Assembly (NCBI GenBank): GCA_021234155.1
Contig: JAJEKV010000067.1
Location: 3,961,279-4,025,278, forward strand
Source: Isoetes taiwanensis
Lineage: Eukaryota; Streptophyta; Lycopodiopsida; Isoetales; Isoetaceae
Direction of reading: 5' to 3'
Length of the DNA stretch: 64,000 nucleotides
The number at the start of each line of letters is the position of its first letter. Within the stretch, counting starts at the first letter, position 1. The translations under genes and the position numbers were made by a program. Shown in pieces: positions 13,423 to 24,852 of the stretch. The notes under the pieces are model-generated. The model saw only the letters and a list, made by a program, of their open reading frames with translations. It had not been told where the DNA came from and made no database searches.

Positions 13423-13502
13423 TGAATTTCATGGCCTGGATGACGAAATTTATTTCCCTCTTTATGGCAAAGTAGATGCCGGCGAAACTTGCTTCCTCTA
13501 TT
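13423..13502 (-). other. Possible isolated exon (80 nt), minus strand
   Basis: Read on the minus strand, an acceptor (TTCTTACTAG) and a canonical donor (GTAAGT) bracket 80 nt with one open frame starting IEEASFAGIYFAIK. I do not recognise the peptide and cannot link it to neighbouring exons. A second splice-bracketed segment lies near 12981-13021 on the same strand. These could be remnants of an interrupted host gene or chance. Confidence 0.2.
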
Positions 13503-15306
13503 CTAGTAAGAAGATGTCAATTTAAAGACCATATGCTTCACATTGCAAAGAAACTAATGATGACTTCAATAATACCCAGACCAAAAGATTCATAGACCCA
13601 GAAGCACATGTAATAATTAGTTGTATTAGAACCTCGAAGAGGAAACACCAAAATTTCAAGAACAGTTAAATAGGCTCTAAAAAGACAAAATTAGAGTTGT
13701 ATTCTTTAGGGTTCGTTCTCATCTACGAATCCAGATAGGCATATGTTCCTTCTGTAATCTTGGCTGCATTAAAGAGGGTCAATTTTGCAAATAATGCACA
13801 TCCTCTGCAAATCGACTAACCATCATAGGAAGAGGAAAAAGCAATCTTATGACACTTTTCAGAAAAACATTTGAAAGGAAGGGCTTGCATAGCACCGGGC
13901 AGATGCATAGGAAACCAAAACTTCCCTGAATGAATTGTCTTCTGCAGTGCATGTAGATGAAACCACTTGGTCGGGATATCTTGAGAATAAGGAAATCCTG
14001 ATACCTAATCTGAGGATAAGACATCCATTTGGATGATTCATAACATGCCGAGCTCTTGAGCGACCGTGGCGTGCATGCCACAATGCAGCTAGAAAGGAAA
14101 AGAAATTTGACTTGAGCATGCGGGATCGGATAAGGCAAGGCGGCAGGAAGAAAAAAATTGTCAAATTGTTATGAAAAGAAAACATCTCAATTTTTGGATA
14201 GTAAGAAATATTTGACGGCATCGAGAAGTATTTGAAATCTTAGGAAATCGACTAAAAACTAATTCCAAAAAGAATTCTCTCCAAACCTGAAAATCTCAGA
14301 TTAATAAGATTGATTGATATCTACAAGCGTGGTCATATACATTACTTCAACTTTGCACAAGATGATATTGCACCTCAAAAAACTTTGTACGCTCATGTTG
14401 AACTGGACTTTTTCATCATAGCTATACATCTAGGGTACATACTATTTGAGCCAGCTTGATCATAAGGTAGCTTGTTATGTAATCTCTTCAACCAAACTAT
14501 GTCTCTTCTTTAGCTAAAGAAACAACGTATGCTACTTATAACACATTGTGTCCCATTATCAATAATTTTTTAGGGGATTCTATAATTAAAATCAACCCCA
14601 ATATACACAAGTTATTTAATTTATCCTAGGAGCATGTTCCTATGGTGCAAGTTCCTGTGAGATTCTCTTAGAACCCCCTTAGATTCTCAAAGATTATCCC
14701 AATAAGCATCGAGATTCTCCAAGATTCTATATAGATTCTCATACATTCCCTTCAATTTTATGAGATTCTGCAAGATTCTATCTAGGCTCCTTTACATTCC
14801 CTTGGGTTCCCTTAGGTCCCATAGGCCGATTGGTCTCAGTGGACGATCAATATAACAAGTCAAACAATCATGGCACCATCAATATAACAAGTCAAACCAT
14901 CAATATAACAAGTCAAACAATCATGGCATTGTGTCTAAAGCCTACCCAATAGAAACTATTTTTGATAAAGCCCAGCCATTGAATGACACATTTATTTGAC
15001 AATGTGATTAGAACCCCCTTCTATTGTCAAATGATTCATGAAATAAGTGGTATTTATTCAAGGTATTGTTAGGAAATTTGCGATGGACTAATGCTACATT
15101 GACTATTCATGTTTATCGGAGTCTCCACAAAATACCTATAAAGCCCCTACCCCAAACTCTCAATCACCCCCCAAAGCCCCATTTGAATATCAATCCACAT
15201 CAAACATTCAAACAATTGATCATTGTGCCACCATAAATTTCAACAGAGATTAGACTCACCACCTAAAGTCCCAACTGATTAATAATAGGCTCTTAAGGTT
15301 CTTAAT

Positions 15307-15338
15307 AAAGCCCGGCAATGCCGGGCACCATAACTAGT
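15307..15338 (+). repeat. Hairpin plus CTAGT motif, left member, copy 2
   Basis: Same motif as 2792-2823, here with a perfect GCCCGGC / GCCGGGC stem. Its inverted partner is at 20531-20562, giving a 5.26 kb interval. Confidence 0.6.
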
Positions 15339-17845
15339 CTAAATTAATTGGACTATTTTTGCAAAGTTTATATCTGGGCAAATACAACAGCAGGGAGCCA
15401 ATTCATCAAAAATCGAGACATGATTGTGCAAAGCCTTATGGGGGGCATTCCACCACACTCCAAGGCAGAAAGCTTATGTTTATGGCCAAAATGCCCCCTC
15501 CAAGTGTTCACAGTATCTTAGAGTATCTTAGCCAGGCAAATATAAGTATCATTACCACAGCACCTCTTGCTCTTGCACTAATGCCACAGCATTAGTGCAT
15601 CTGATAGTCAGCTACCTGCGCCACGAAGCTTCAACCTTTGAAAACCATGGTAAACTAAATAAATAAAAACAAATATACCACTTATCTAACATATTGGTCG
15701 TATCTTTGCAAATTTTATCATTCTCAGCATCAACCCTGCACAGTCTGCCCGCTGTTGTCCCAGCTTCTTCCAGCGCCAGTTCCTAGTATTTGGAGTCGCA
15801 GTTCTATTGTAATGAGCTAAAACAAGAATATAAAATGCAGATCAACTTGGGTATCAATTTCCTCGTGGTAAAATTGCAGATGCTTTGCTTCTCTAGAGAA
15901 ATCAATGTCACCAACGCTGCCGGATGGCATTAAGACAGAAGATTCTGACATTCTGTTGGGATGATATAATCAACTCCAGACTTTATATTGCCCTACTATG
16001 AAAGAAACAGGAAAAGCACTCTCATCCTTCCATATGAATCTGAATTTTGAATATCACCTCATCCCAGAAAAGTAGTTGAGGATTTGTTTTTGACACAGGG
16101 CAACCTTTAAAACCATGGATATACATGAATAAGAAGCAGTGTTAGAACGAATCCATAACATATATTGGAAGTTGGTTTGGAAGAGGTGCACAGCTCGTAG
16201 ATCAAAAATTTTATCTCATTCCCTAAGATGGTATGCATCAGAGCTCAGTCGTGTTAAAATTTTTGTCTGAGGGCAATATCAATGCATGTAGATACAGAGG
16301 AAGGAAATTGAACATGCTTGGTTTGCACTTGACTGGGAATATGCATATATGTAAGTTCTACACATATATTACCTCGTCAAGTTCTCATCAAAGCTCTGTG
16401 ATTTTATTACAGTGAACCATTTCTGAGAGTCTTCTGCACGACTGTGAAATTACCTTTGAAAACAACTTGACATTCTTGTTAGAAATGTACAAGGACGTAC
16501 AAACTTCTAGCAGGCATGAGCTCCCTCGTAAAGTGAACTGCATTCTTGTGCCCAGAGCTTGACCCTGTATTAGGATCATCCGCCAGGTTAACTATCAATT
16601 TTTGTCCTTGTATGGGACTCACACAAATTGAGCATTGGAAAAAACACTAGCAGTGTTCATATCTATATATATCCAAAGTTCTTCGCTCCCATATTTGTCT
16701 AAAGAAATGTCTATTTCATAGTTTTAAGTTGCCATGGTCATGCAGTCGCGATCTGGCTAGCATACGTTCACCTGATATTTAAACTCCTAATATTGGAAGA
16801 GAAAAGAATTATGAGAATCCCTTCACAGAAAGATTTGTATTTCCTTGTCATACGTCCACTTATAGTTCTGATGCCATTTGACAGCCTTGCAGTCATTGGT
16901 CTCACTGTCAAGGTAGAATAAGGAACATCTGCTGTCACGTACATTTTCCAGATTAACAACTTCTATAAATGATACCATGTGATCAAAACTAAGGATATTC
17001 CCTGTCAATTGCAAATAAAGCATATTCTTCCATAGTATGAATATCATATGAAACTGAATTTGGAATATCACCTCATCCAAGGAGAAAATTTACTTTTGAC
17101 ACACGGCAACCACTAAAACTATGGATACACATGAACAAGAAGCAATAACTTAACGTTCTTTTAATCTTCTCCTGTTGTGCAGGTGCTACGATGGTGAATA
17201 GATTCTGCAAAAGAAAGACCAGCATATTTTACATCTAAGGCCTACATAGGAACATACTTGTTGATAAAACTAGAAATATGCAAGAGGATCTTGCAGGAGG
17301 ACGGAATCTAGAAGATAAATCATATAGTAGAAAGCTCCCAAATTATGCCTATTACCAATTTCTCACACCGTAGCTGATACCTCAGATTTTTAGTCCCGCC
17401 ATCGACATGCATTCTTGATACTTTTCAAACAAAAATGTACAAAGAAACACTAGCTATAGCTTGTAGGATTTGCTATCCGGCTTAAAGGCAATCATCTGTC
17501 AGTTAAAGGCTACAGACTAGGCAAAAGGATGCGGCTACCTTTTAACAAAGGCACAAGAAGAAGTCCAAATAAATAGCTTACCTATTGAGCCCACCCAACA
17601 GAACATCTCAGCCCAATGTCTCTTGTAATCTGGTGCCTGTTCTTAGCAGTTGCAGCGGTAGCAGAGGCTGCGGAGCTCAATTGGAGAGGAGTGCTCGATC
17701 GGTATGAGCGAGAGCATATCATTGAGAATATAACCTTCCATTCCGTTTCAAGTGGCTCTCAACCTAGCACCATAGCTATGGGATGTGTTGCTGATATTAA
17801 TCAAAGCCCTAATTCCCTTGACTCTCAACTGCCTTTCAATGGAAC

Positions 17846-18771
17846 AATATGGAAACAGGGTCGCATAGATGCCCTGGCGCGCATTCTGCTGCTGACATGT
17901 GTCATTCCCCTACAATCCGGAATGGAAGTTGGGTCTTCCAATTCCGGACGACTGGTTAAGCAGGTAATTTTCTTTTTCTCAACATGCATCAACATCAAAA
18001 ATACCCTGCTTCTGTTGCAACAATACCTTGCAACAGCAACAATACCCTGCTTCAAGAGGCGCCAGAGATGGATACAGAGCATGGATACAGCGCTGGCTAA
18101 CAACAGAATATGCAAGAACAGAATTGCTCACCCTTTTTTCGAGCCCAAAAATTCCATGAAGCAGAACAATGTGGGCTTCTTCGAATCCCTCAAGAAATGT
18201 GCCGTCTTTTCTGTATTCATCTCTAGTTTTGGAATTAGACAGAAATATACTGGATTTCTTAAGATCCTCTTCTTCATTCGATTCAATGGGGAAATTTTAG
18301 AACTCTTTAGGCCAGATTGACCCCATTTGAGAGCATCTGCAGCTATAACGGAGCTTGGACGGACTGTAAAGCCAAGAACTGCCATAATCTGTGCACAAGA
18401 CGATGAATCAGACCCAACCAGCCGCCATGCAAATCCATAGCCCATGCAAATCCATGCAAATCCCACTATCTTTGCAGATCCATGCAAATCCATGCAAATC
18501 CCACTATCTTTGCAGGTATCGGCAAAGAATATCTGTGCAAATCCATGCAAATCCCACTATCTTGCAGATATCGGCAAAGAATTAGTCTCCGACGCCATAG
18601 CCGCAGGGAAAAAAAGGGGGCAAATTTTGCTCCCCTGTTTCCATATTGTGGGGGAAAGAAAATTGGGTCTCGATTTCCGGTCCAGCCGGTGACCCGCTCC
18701 CGGCTATCGCCGGTCGCGGGACCCCACCGGCTGGAACGGAAATCGATCCCCAATTTCCTTTCCCCCATACA
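17846..18771. mobile_element. Composite 926 bp insertion in protease relic copy 2
   Basis: The interval is absent from copy 1, which defines the insertion. Its first 17 bases (ACAATATGGAAACAGGG, 17844-17860) occur in reverse complement at 18633-18649, bounding an ~806 bp piece with no clear gene. From 18650 to 18770 follows a separate near-palindrome with arms GTGGGGGAAAG...CCGGT, rich in CCGG. Two short inverted-repeat elements next to each other, or one element plus a fold-back, would explain this. The open frames across it are low-complexity. Confidence 0.7.
18441..18570 (+). repeat. Tandem repeat of CCATGCAAATCCCACTATC
   Basis: Three units of about 36 bp, each ending CTTTGCAG or CTTGCAG, the last two separated by GTATCGGCAAAGAAT. 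The unit lies inside the 926 bp insertion. Confidence 0.8.
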
Positions 18772-20530
18772 TTCTCCTATTGTCTTACCCATCATACACA
18801 CGATGCACATAGCGTCTTGTTCCTTGGGGCATCTCCCGTTAGATCATATCCTTCTGCGAATGCTACCCTTATTCGTAGCAAGATAGACTACTTTGCTCCA
18901 GATGCAAATCTCCTTTGAGTCTCAATCGTCGAGGTGAGACAAAAATTTATCTTGAGCTAAGTGCATACGATGCTATAAAAAATGCAACTTTTTATCATGA
19001 AGCCACTGTACCTATTTGCTTTGATGTTTCACACGCTCCTCGTGAGCATGTCCCTTCCCTCATTTTCCAATTTGAAGGTGCTTCATTTAGCCCTCCAACT
19101 CAAACTTATCAGTATATGCATCCCACAACCTCTCAGGCGCTCATCAGACGCACCCTCACACGAGGTCTTGACATTATTCCTCATCCAATTGAAGTGGATG
19201 TAGAAGACCATATTCGGAGATACCATTTCTAGATTGGTGGTTGCCATTAGACCACCTTGCTTTGTGTATTCATAAATGCATTCTGTTCATGGCATTATTT
19301 TCGTTGCCCAATCCAAGTTATTGATGGCACACAAGTGCTCCACTCTTGTCAGATCTAGATTTAGTTTGTTATTGAACTAAATTGATGCATCGAAAAGTCC
19401 TTTCATGGCCTTAGCATCTTGTATGGGGCAATGCATCTGTCATGGAGCTGTGGAAAACTCATCTTCTTCATACCATGAACCAAGACTATAGCACTGGATA
19501 GAAAACTCATCTTCAGGTTTATTTGTTTATGTATTGGTAATTATCTTTCTTGTGCGAGAAAGAAAAGTAGAGAACTAATCTCTTTCTAAAGAAATAAATA
19601 TATGCAAAGTTAATGGTGGTGAAAGAGCAATGTATGTGTCTTATAGACCTGTTGGGTCTCCAATGGACGTCAAAGAATGATGTTTCTTAGTCTTCTTTTC
19701 ATTGAAGCAAAAAAATATGTGATTGGAACTCCTTGCATACCTTCAATAAGAAAAACCGCCATATTTTTTATCCATGCAAACTTGTTTCTCTGATTTCCTA
19801 TATCCATGCAAACTTGTTTTCCTGATTTCATATATATTTAAAATCTCTGAGGATATTTAAGGTTCATGTATACATAAAAGCTACAAAGGAATAAAATGTA
19901 GTACAAAAAATTCTGAGATTTGCATGATTACAAGTTTTTCCTCAACAACCATTATACACAAAAGAATAGTAGATGCACTTGCAAGCATTCATGTTTCGAC
20001 TTACAAGCTCATCTTTGGTGCTTCAATCCATATCCAACGGAGATGCATCTGACGGGATAGGCGAAGGCAGTTCTAAATTTTTGTAGCCGTGGATTTAAAA
20101 AAAAAAAAACAGATCCAATGGAGGCAATTAGATTTGGTTGACGTGGATGGTGACGTGGATACCTTAGAATTGCACGAAATAGTGCACTTCTGGATAGGAA
20201 AGCCCACTAAAAACAACTTGCTTTGTGGAAATGGCTTTGTTTTTGAAAGAATAGGCTTTGTCCAGCCATTTTGTAAGTTTGCCATATCATGCCTTTGAAA
20301 ATCGGCCATGTCAAGCCATTCTGCCAAAAAGTAATTTTGCAACTGCCTCCATTCTATAACTTTCTAGACCTTCTCCTTCCTAAAAGCTTCGATCTCTTGA
20401 AATCTATTTTCCACCATCAGCATTACACTCATGAGACATGCAACACATGATATCTGATGCGAGTTTGTTGATTCGACCAATAGCATAGTGCAACGAGGTT
20501 CACTTATTTGCAATAAGAACATTTATCAAT

Positions 20531-20562
20531 ACTAGTTATGGTACCCGGCGTTGCCGGGCTTT
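20531..20562 (-). repeat. Hairpin plus CTAGT motif, right member, copy 2
   Basis: Reverse-complement partner of 15307-15338; the GC stem is perfect in this copy. Confidence 0.6.
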
Positions 20563-20831
20563 GGAACCATCTGTTAAGTTGAGGGGTAGGATTATTGAAT
20601 GTATGCCTCTAACAATACAAAGACGTGTCAAAAGCAATAATTGTAATGGATGAAGATAGTTTTTTCATATATACTTTAGGAGATAGATTTTGTATATGTA
20701 AGCACAAATACTAATCTTTGACATCATCTTGCTTGTCACACCACCTTCAAAGCCCTGGCCTGATGACATTGTCCAAATAATAGTTTTTGGCCGACTCTAG
20801 TTGGTAGAACACGGGGTTATCACATGCTCAC

Positions 20832-22449
20832 ATGGGGTTGCAATAATAGATAGGACGCTGCCGATTCAAAGAGCTTATCAGGAGACATTTTAAAGCAGCA
20901 CAGAAGCCTGCTTGTCGATGAACTGAGGGATCCGGTGAGGTGGCAGCATTCGCCAAAAAGGTATCAAGACCGTGTACTGCATGATTTGGCGTCTGCCAAC
21001 CACGCTCATTGGGGATGTAGATCCAATTTTCTGTGTGGTCCAAGGTGGCACCATTCTCCTAATTTGAGCGTCGAACAAAACGCGGATCCTAGCGGAGGTC
21101 CGTGGAAATCTGAGGAGGAGTCCATCATGCGTGGCCTTCCAGGACCTTGGTCCAAAAGGGAAGACGCCAGTCGGACGTGAGAAACCGTGGGCGTGGAGGT
21201 ACACCTAATGAAGCATATGGAGAGTGAACCATGCCCGTGGGCGTGGGCTGCTGAGCCTGCTCCCTGAATTCACGAACAAGGGCCGGATCAAGATGTGACG
21301 TTCCAGTATAACATACGATATGAATACATATATTATACTGACACGTCACTAGTACATGTCGACTCAGACGACATGTACACGGCGACCGTAAAGGGTAGTA
21401 CCTAGGGTACGACCTTGTGAACCATTATATTGCACATGTTAAAGCAATATGTGAATATAATCCCTTTTTACCACATGGCAATGACCCATTGACCAAAAAG
21501 GGACAAGCCCTAAATGCGTGGAGATAAAGGGGCATAAACCCTAAAAGGGAAACCCTTTCGCCAGCCCACGAGTCTCGGATTGGAGCAGCCCGAGGGGGCG
21601 CATTTCCGCTGAAGCAGGCGGAGAAGTCGGATTTCCTAGGTTGCAGCTCGATCCAAGACCAGCAGACCCGAGATCAGCAGCATGGATGCTTCAGGGAAGT
21701 GGGACCTGGCCAAGATGCGGGTGAGCAGTTGATTCGATAGGTAGATCCGAGTTATCAGGCCTCTTTCAGTAGGTTTAGCATTCATTCTTAGCTATAGGCG
21801 ACCCCTACAGCCTAGAAATGATAGACACTAACAAAGGAACCTAACCATGTATGATTAGGTCGATTAGAATATATGTAGTCTATTATTTTCAGTTCTGTTG
21901 TGATGATGTTTTGACATTCTATGCGCCACTCTTGTGTATTGGGAAGGGGGGTAGAGACCCAGAGCCCAAGTAGTTGTATGATCATAGTTTTAGCCCATTA
22001 TTTTCCAATTAATGCGGCCTGTGCATAAGAGCCCGCCTGGTTGTGGGTGGCGGAGCTAGACCAGCTGACAAGGAAGGGCTTGTCGATCCGCGCTTGATCC
22101 CTCTGCAGTGCGTGGCGGCCGGGAACATTGTGGGCTAGGCCTAATACCCTGGCACTGCGTGCGGGCAGGGTATGGGCTCGACACTTCTTGGGTGATGCGT
22201 CATCTTCTAGGGGTTCAAGTCGTATACGAGCAGTGGCTCTCTAGCTCGCCTGTGATTGGCATGAACCTTCTGGAGGAGAGTGATCTCCTCCTGCCTCATT
22301 GGGAGCTGGGGAAATGCAACCCAGTAGTAGCCCCTTTGGCTATGAACCCGGCAGGCTACGGTCAGGCTCCAATACTTTTCAGCCTATCTGCAAAGTATGC
22401 ACAGGAGGAGCGGATGGAGTGGACTACCCAATGACCATGTTTCTTTGGC
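20832..22449 (-). mobile_element. Decayed LTR-retroelement fragment
   Basis: From 20838 to about 21298 the sequence matches 35505-35965, part of the extra open reading frame downstream of integrase in the retroelement at 34619-45686, in the same orientation and at perhaps 70-75% identity. From 21300 to 22449 the sequence is GC-richer than its neighbours and includes hairpins and an LTR-like stretch (22000-22440), but I find no matching second LTR. It truncates repeat copy 2 on its left and abuts repeat fragment 3 on its right. Confidence 0.65.
21295..21378. repeat. Two adjacent perfect-stem hairpins
   Basis: Hairpin 1, 21295-21349: arms GTGACGT..CAGTATAA and TTATACTG..ACGTCAC around a 20-base AT-rich loop. 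Hairpin 2, 21352-21378: a perfect 10 bp stem GTACATGTCG / CGACATGTAC with a 7-base loop. Together they look like a small fold-back element or retained terminal structure. Confidence 0.75.
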
Positions 22450-23115
22450 TTTATTTGTTTATGTATTGGTAATTATCTTTCTTGTGCGAGAAAGAAAAGT
22501 AGAGAACTAATCTAAATATATGCGAAGTTAATGGTGGTGAAAGAGCAATGTATGTGTCTTATAGACCTGTTGGGTCTCCAATGGACGTCAAAGAATGATG
22601 TTTCTTAGTCTTCTTTTCATTGAAGAAAAAAAAATATGTGATTGGAACTCCTTGAATACCTTCAATAAGAAAAACCGCCATATTTTTTATCCATGCAAAC
22701 TTGTTTCTCTGATTTCCTATATCCATGCAAACTTGTTTTCCTAATTTCATATATATTTGAAATCTCTGAGGATATTTAAGGTTCATGTATACATAAAAGC
22801 TACAAAGGAATAAAATGTAGTACAAAAAATTCTGAGATTTGCATGATTACAAGTTTTTCCTCAACAACCATTATACACAAAAGAATAGTAGATGCACTTG
22901 CAAGCATTCATGTTTCGACTTACAAGCTCATCTTTGGTGCTTCAATCCATATCCAACGGAGATGCATCTGACGGGATAGGCGAAGGCATTTCTAAATTTT
23001 TGTAGCCGTGGATTTAAAAAAAAAAAAAACAGATCCAATGGAGGCAATTAGGTTTGGTTGACGTGGGTGCTGACGTGTATGCCTTAGAATTGCACGAAAT
23101 AGTGCACTTCTGGAT
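22450..23115 (+). repeat. Fragment 3 of the direct repeat
   Basis: Matches unit positions 6183-6859 of copy 1 (and 19517 onward of copy 2). It overlaps unit sequence already present in copy 2, so it is a separate partial copy, not a continuation. It ends abruptly at CTTCTGGAT. Confidence 0.85.
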
Positions 23116-23763
23116 GAATAAAGTTAATAACTATCTAGAATTAGGATAATTAGAGAACATATTTAAGATGAAGTAGATTGAAGAAAAATCACCTAAGAAA
23201 GTCTAGCAAATTTTAGTCACTTTTTGGCCGACACCTCCAAGGATGCGCCAGGAGCATGTTAGGTCCAGACCTAACTGGTCTCTCGTGCATGCTTAGAGGG
23301 GTCACCCCATATGAACCCTAGAACTCGGCCTTAGGAGCCCCAAATTGTAAAATAAAAGATGAAATTCCGCTTGAAAGACATGATTAAACTCATCCATGAG
23401 GATGAAAATCTTGAGAGTTCCACATCAAGGGAGAGTAGCCTTCTTAACTACAATTTTTTCGTAGATATGATACTGCATATTAATGAAGGCAAACATGATT
23501 ATACTGAAGTAAATAACTCTAGCATGCAAGTTTTGGCAAGCTGACCTGCAATAATTGCATGCAATAAGCCCCTGATTCTAAAGCAACAGAAACAATGTGG
23601 TGGTCACTACTTCAATCCAAGTATGCATTATCTCTCTGTAATGATAAAGGGCAAATTTGTTTCCCTGTTTAAAACTTTAGAAATTTTGTAGTGATATAAA
23701 ATTCTTGGAGTTGGGGCCTAGATGGAGAGCAACATGCTTGATCTTCAACACTGCTTTACTTTT
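23116..23763. other. Spacer upstream of the LAX relic
   Basis: AT-rich sequence with one 61-codon frame (23359-23544) of unknown meaning. I do not find the N-terminal LAX exons (first transmembrane segments) here; they are either lost or too diverged. Confidence 0.5.
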
Positions 23764-24249
23764 TCGCCAAGTTACCTTTGGAGGGATAGCATGTGGAAGG
23801 TGTTGACAGTATATTCAGGTTCTTATTGCGCTATGTTTTGTTTCTACTATTTCACATGCCTAAATTCACTTGCAGTAATGCATATTACATCAATGACACA
23901 GTTAACAAGAGAACATGAATCTGCATTTTTTGGAGGCTGCTTAATGTCACCAATTTTGATTCCAAGAGCTAATAATTATCGATTATGGTCATTTGTATGT
24001 ATCATTATGACAATCTTCACAGTATGGTATCTTACTGCTGCAGCAATAATTCATGACAAGGTATGATTGATATATCATGCAATGCACACATCTTTGGTTT
24101 AATTCAGTAATTTAAGACATTGTTGGAAAAGCTAATCCATCTCTACTTGGCATAGCCAGGATCCTAATGTAGAGTACACCGCACCGAAGCATGATTCAAT
24201 ATTTTGCAGGGACACCAATATGCTTTACATGCTTGGTGGTCTGCAACTA
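23764..24249 (+). pseudogene. AUX1/LAX auxin influx carrier, 5' surviving exons
   Basis: AUX1/LAX proteins are plasma-membrane proton/auxin symporters of the amino acid/auxin permease family. The exon ending at 24060 aligns with the region from the WKxLG helix to the segment ending AWYLTIA: here NNYRLWSF and TVWYLTAAAIIHDK. A donor GTATGA follows at 24061, and a 99 nt intron ends at CATAGCCAG. The exon from 24160 reads ...APKHDSIF..TNMLYMLGG, matching the family's PTKLVLYF..TNILYTFGG. At 24250 the terminal repeat of a large transposable element interrupts it. The N-terminal third of the protein is missing. The remaining exons resume at about 46787. Confidence 0.8.
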
Positions 24250-24274
24250 AAGCAGAATTTCATTAAAGTTGGAA
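24250..24274 (+). repeat. Left terminal inverted repeat of the large element
   Basis: Matches the reverse complement of 46674-46698 at 24 of 25 positions; the mismatch is at position 8. Preceded by ACTA. Beyond the TIR both ends carry further TTGGAA / TTCCAA subterminal motifs (24283-24289; 46654-46660). Confidence 0.75.
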
Positions 24275-24409
24275 ATTTCGTGATTCCAATTTCTCGTGAA
24301 ATCAGTTTCTTCCCTGTTTTATCACACATTTATGGCTAGATATGGCACTATTTGCTTAAAAAGAAACCAGTTATCATGCAAAAACCGCTACATTTAATAT
24401 AAAACAGCG

Positions 24410-24770
24410 CGGTTTTAGTTGTCAGGAAGAGAACTATGGCGCCATTTACTTGGAAAGTATGAGGAAAAGCGGCCCGAGAAACACAAAAGCAGATATTAAA
24501 TTGCCAAAAAGCGCCCAGCAAGCAAACAAAATGGCGCGGCCGCTCCTTTAGCTTAGAAATAACCACAAAGCAAATAGCGCAAACGCGATATTTGCTTTAA
24601 CGTGAAAGGAAGCAAATGGTGCAAAAGCGGTAGCGATTTGCTTGAACGTGAAAGCAAGCAAATAGTGCAGGCGCGCTATTTAAGAGCGAGCAAATAGTGC
24701 AGGCGCGCTATTTGCGTGAACGTGAAGACCAAGCAAATAGTGCTCTCGCGCCATTTTGCTATAGATAACA
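24410..24770. repeat. Left subterminal array of GCGC-centred inverted repeats
   Basis: Repeated AAATAGYGCA...GCGCTATTT palindromes, for example 24659-24681 and 24691-24713, alternate with the spacer CGTGAACGTGAA. They are variants of the AAATGGCGCA theme found elsewhere in the same element. Confidence 0.8.
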
Positions 24771-24852
24771 CATATTTTCAGAAGACCATGTAGATATATA
24801 TATTAATAGAAATATTATATAAGATACAATTTTTCAAAACACAGAATTTTTT

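Larger units (their letters stand above)
17616..19232 (+). pseudogene. Aspartic protease relic, copy 2, split by an insertion
   Basis: The first 77 codons are nearly identical to the frame at 5169, with a short deletion that changes the residues after GC. The frame then runs into a 926 bp insertion at 17846. Similarity resumes at 18772 (FSYCL segment) and continues to the same C-terminus at 19232. The second part also has a short deletion just before the CKSPLSL-equivalent position. The protein cannot be read through. This copy shows what the locus looks like after loss, while the uninterrupted copy is at 5169. Confidence 0.7.
14846..20831 (+). repeat. Near-full copy 2 of the ~6 kb direct repeat
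   Basis: This aligns with 2346-7590 of copy 1. Its left edge is a small triplication: ATCAATATAACAAGTC begins at 14846, 14878 and 14898. Relative to copy 1 it has a 926 bp insertion (17846-18771), a loss of about 95 bp at 20743, and truncation at 20831 by unrelated retroelement sequence. Confidence 0.9.

Noticed and set aside
13779-14221. Possible Copia gag/integrase fragment (LWHAR-like peptide) on the minus strand
   Set aside because: Only a five-residue resemblance; no zinc or DDE motifs, and the overlapping frames disagree.
22108-22434. 108-codon GC-rich frame
   Set aside because: Lies in retroelement-like sequence, matches no domain, and its GC content explains the lack of stops.
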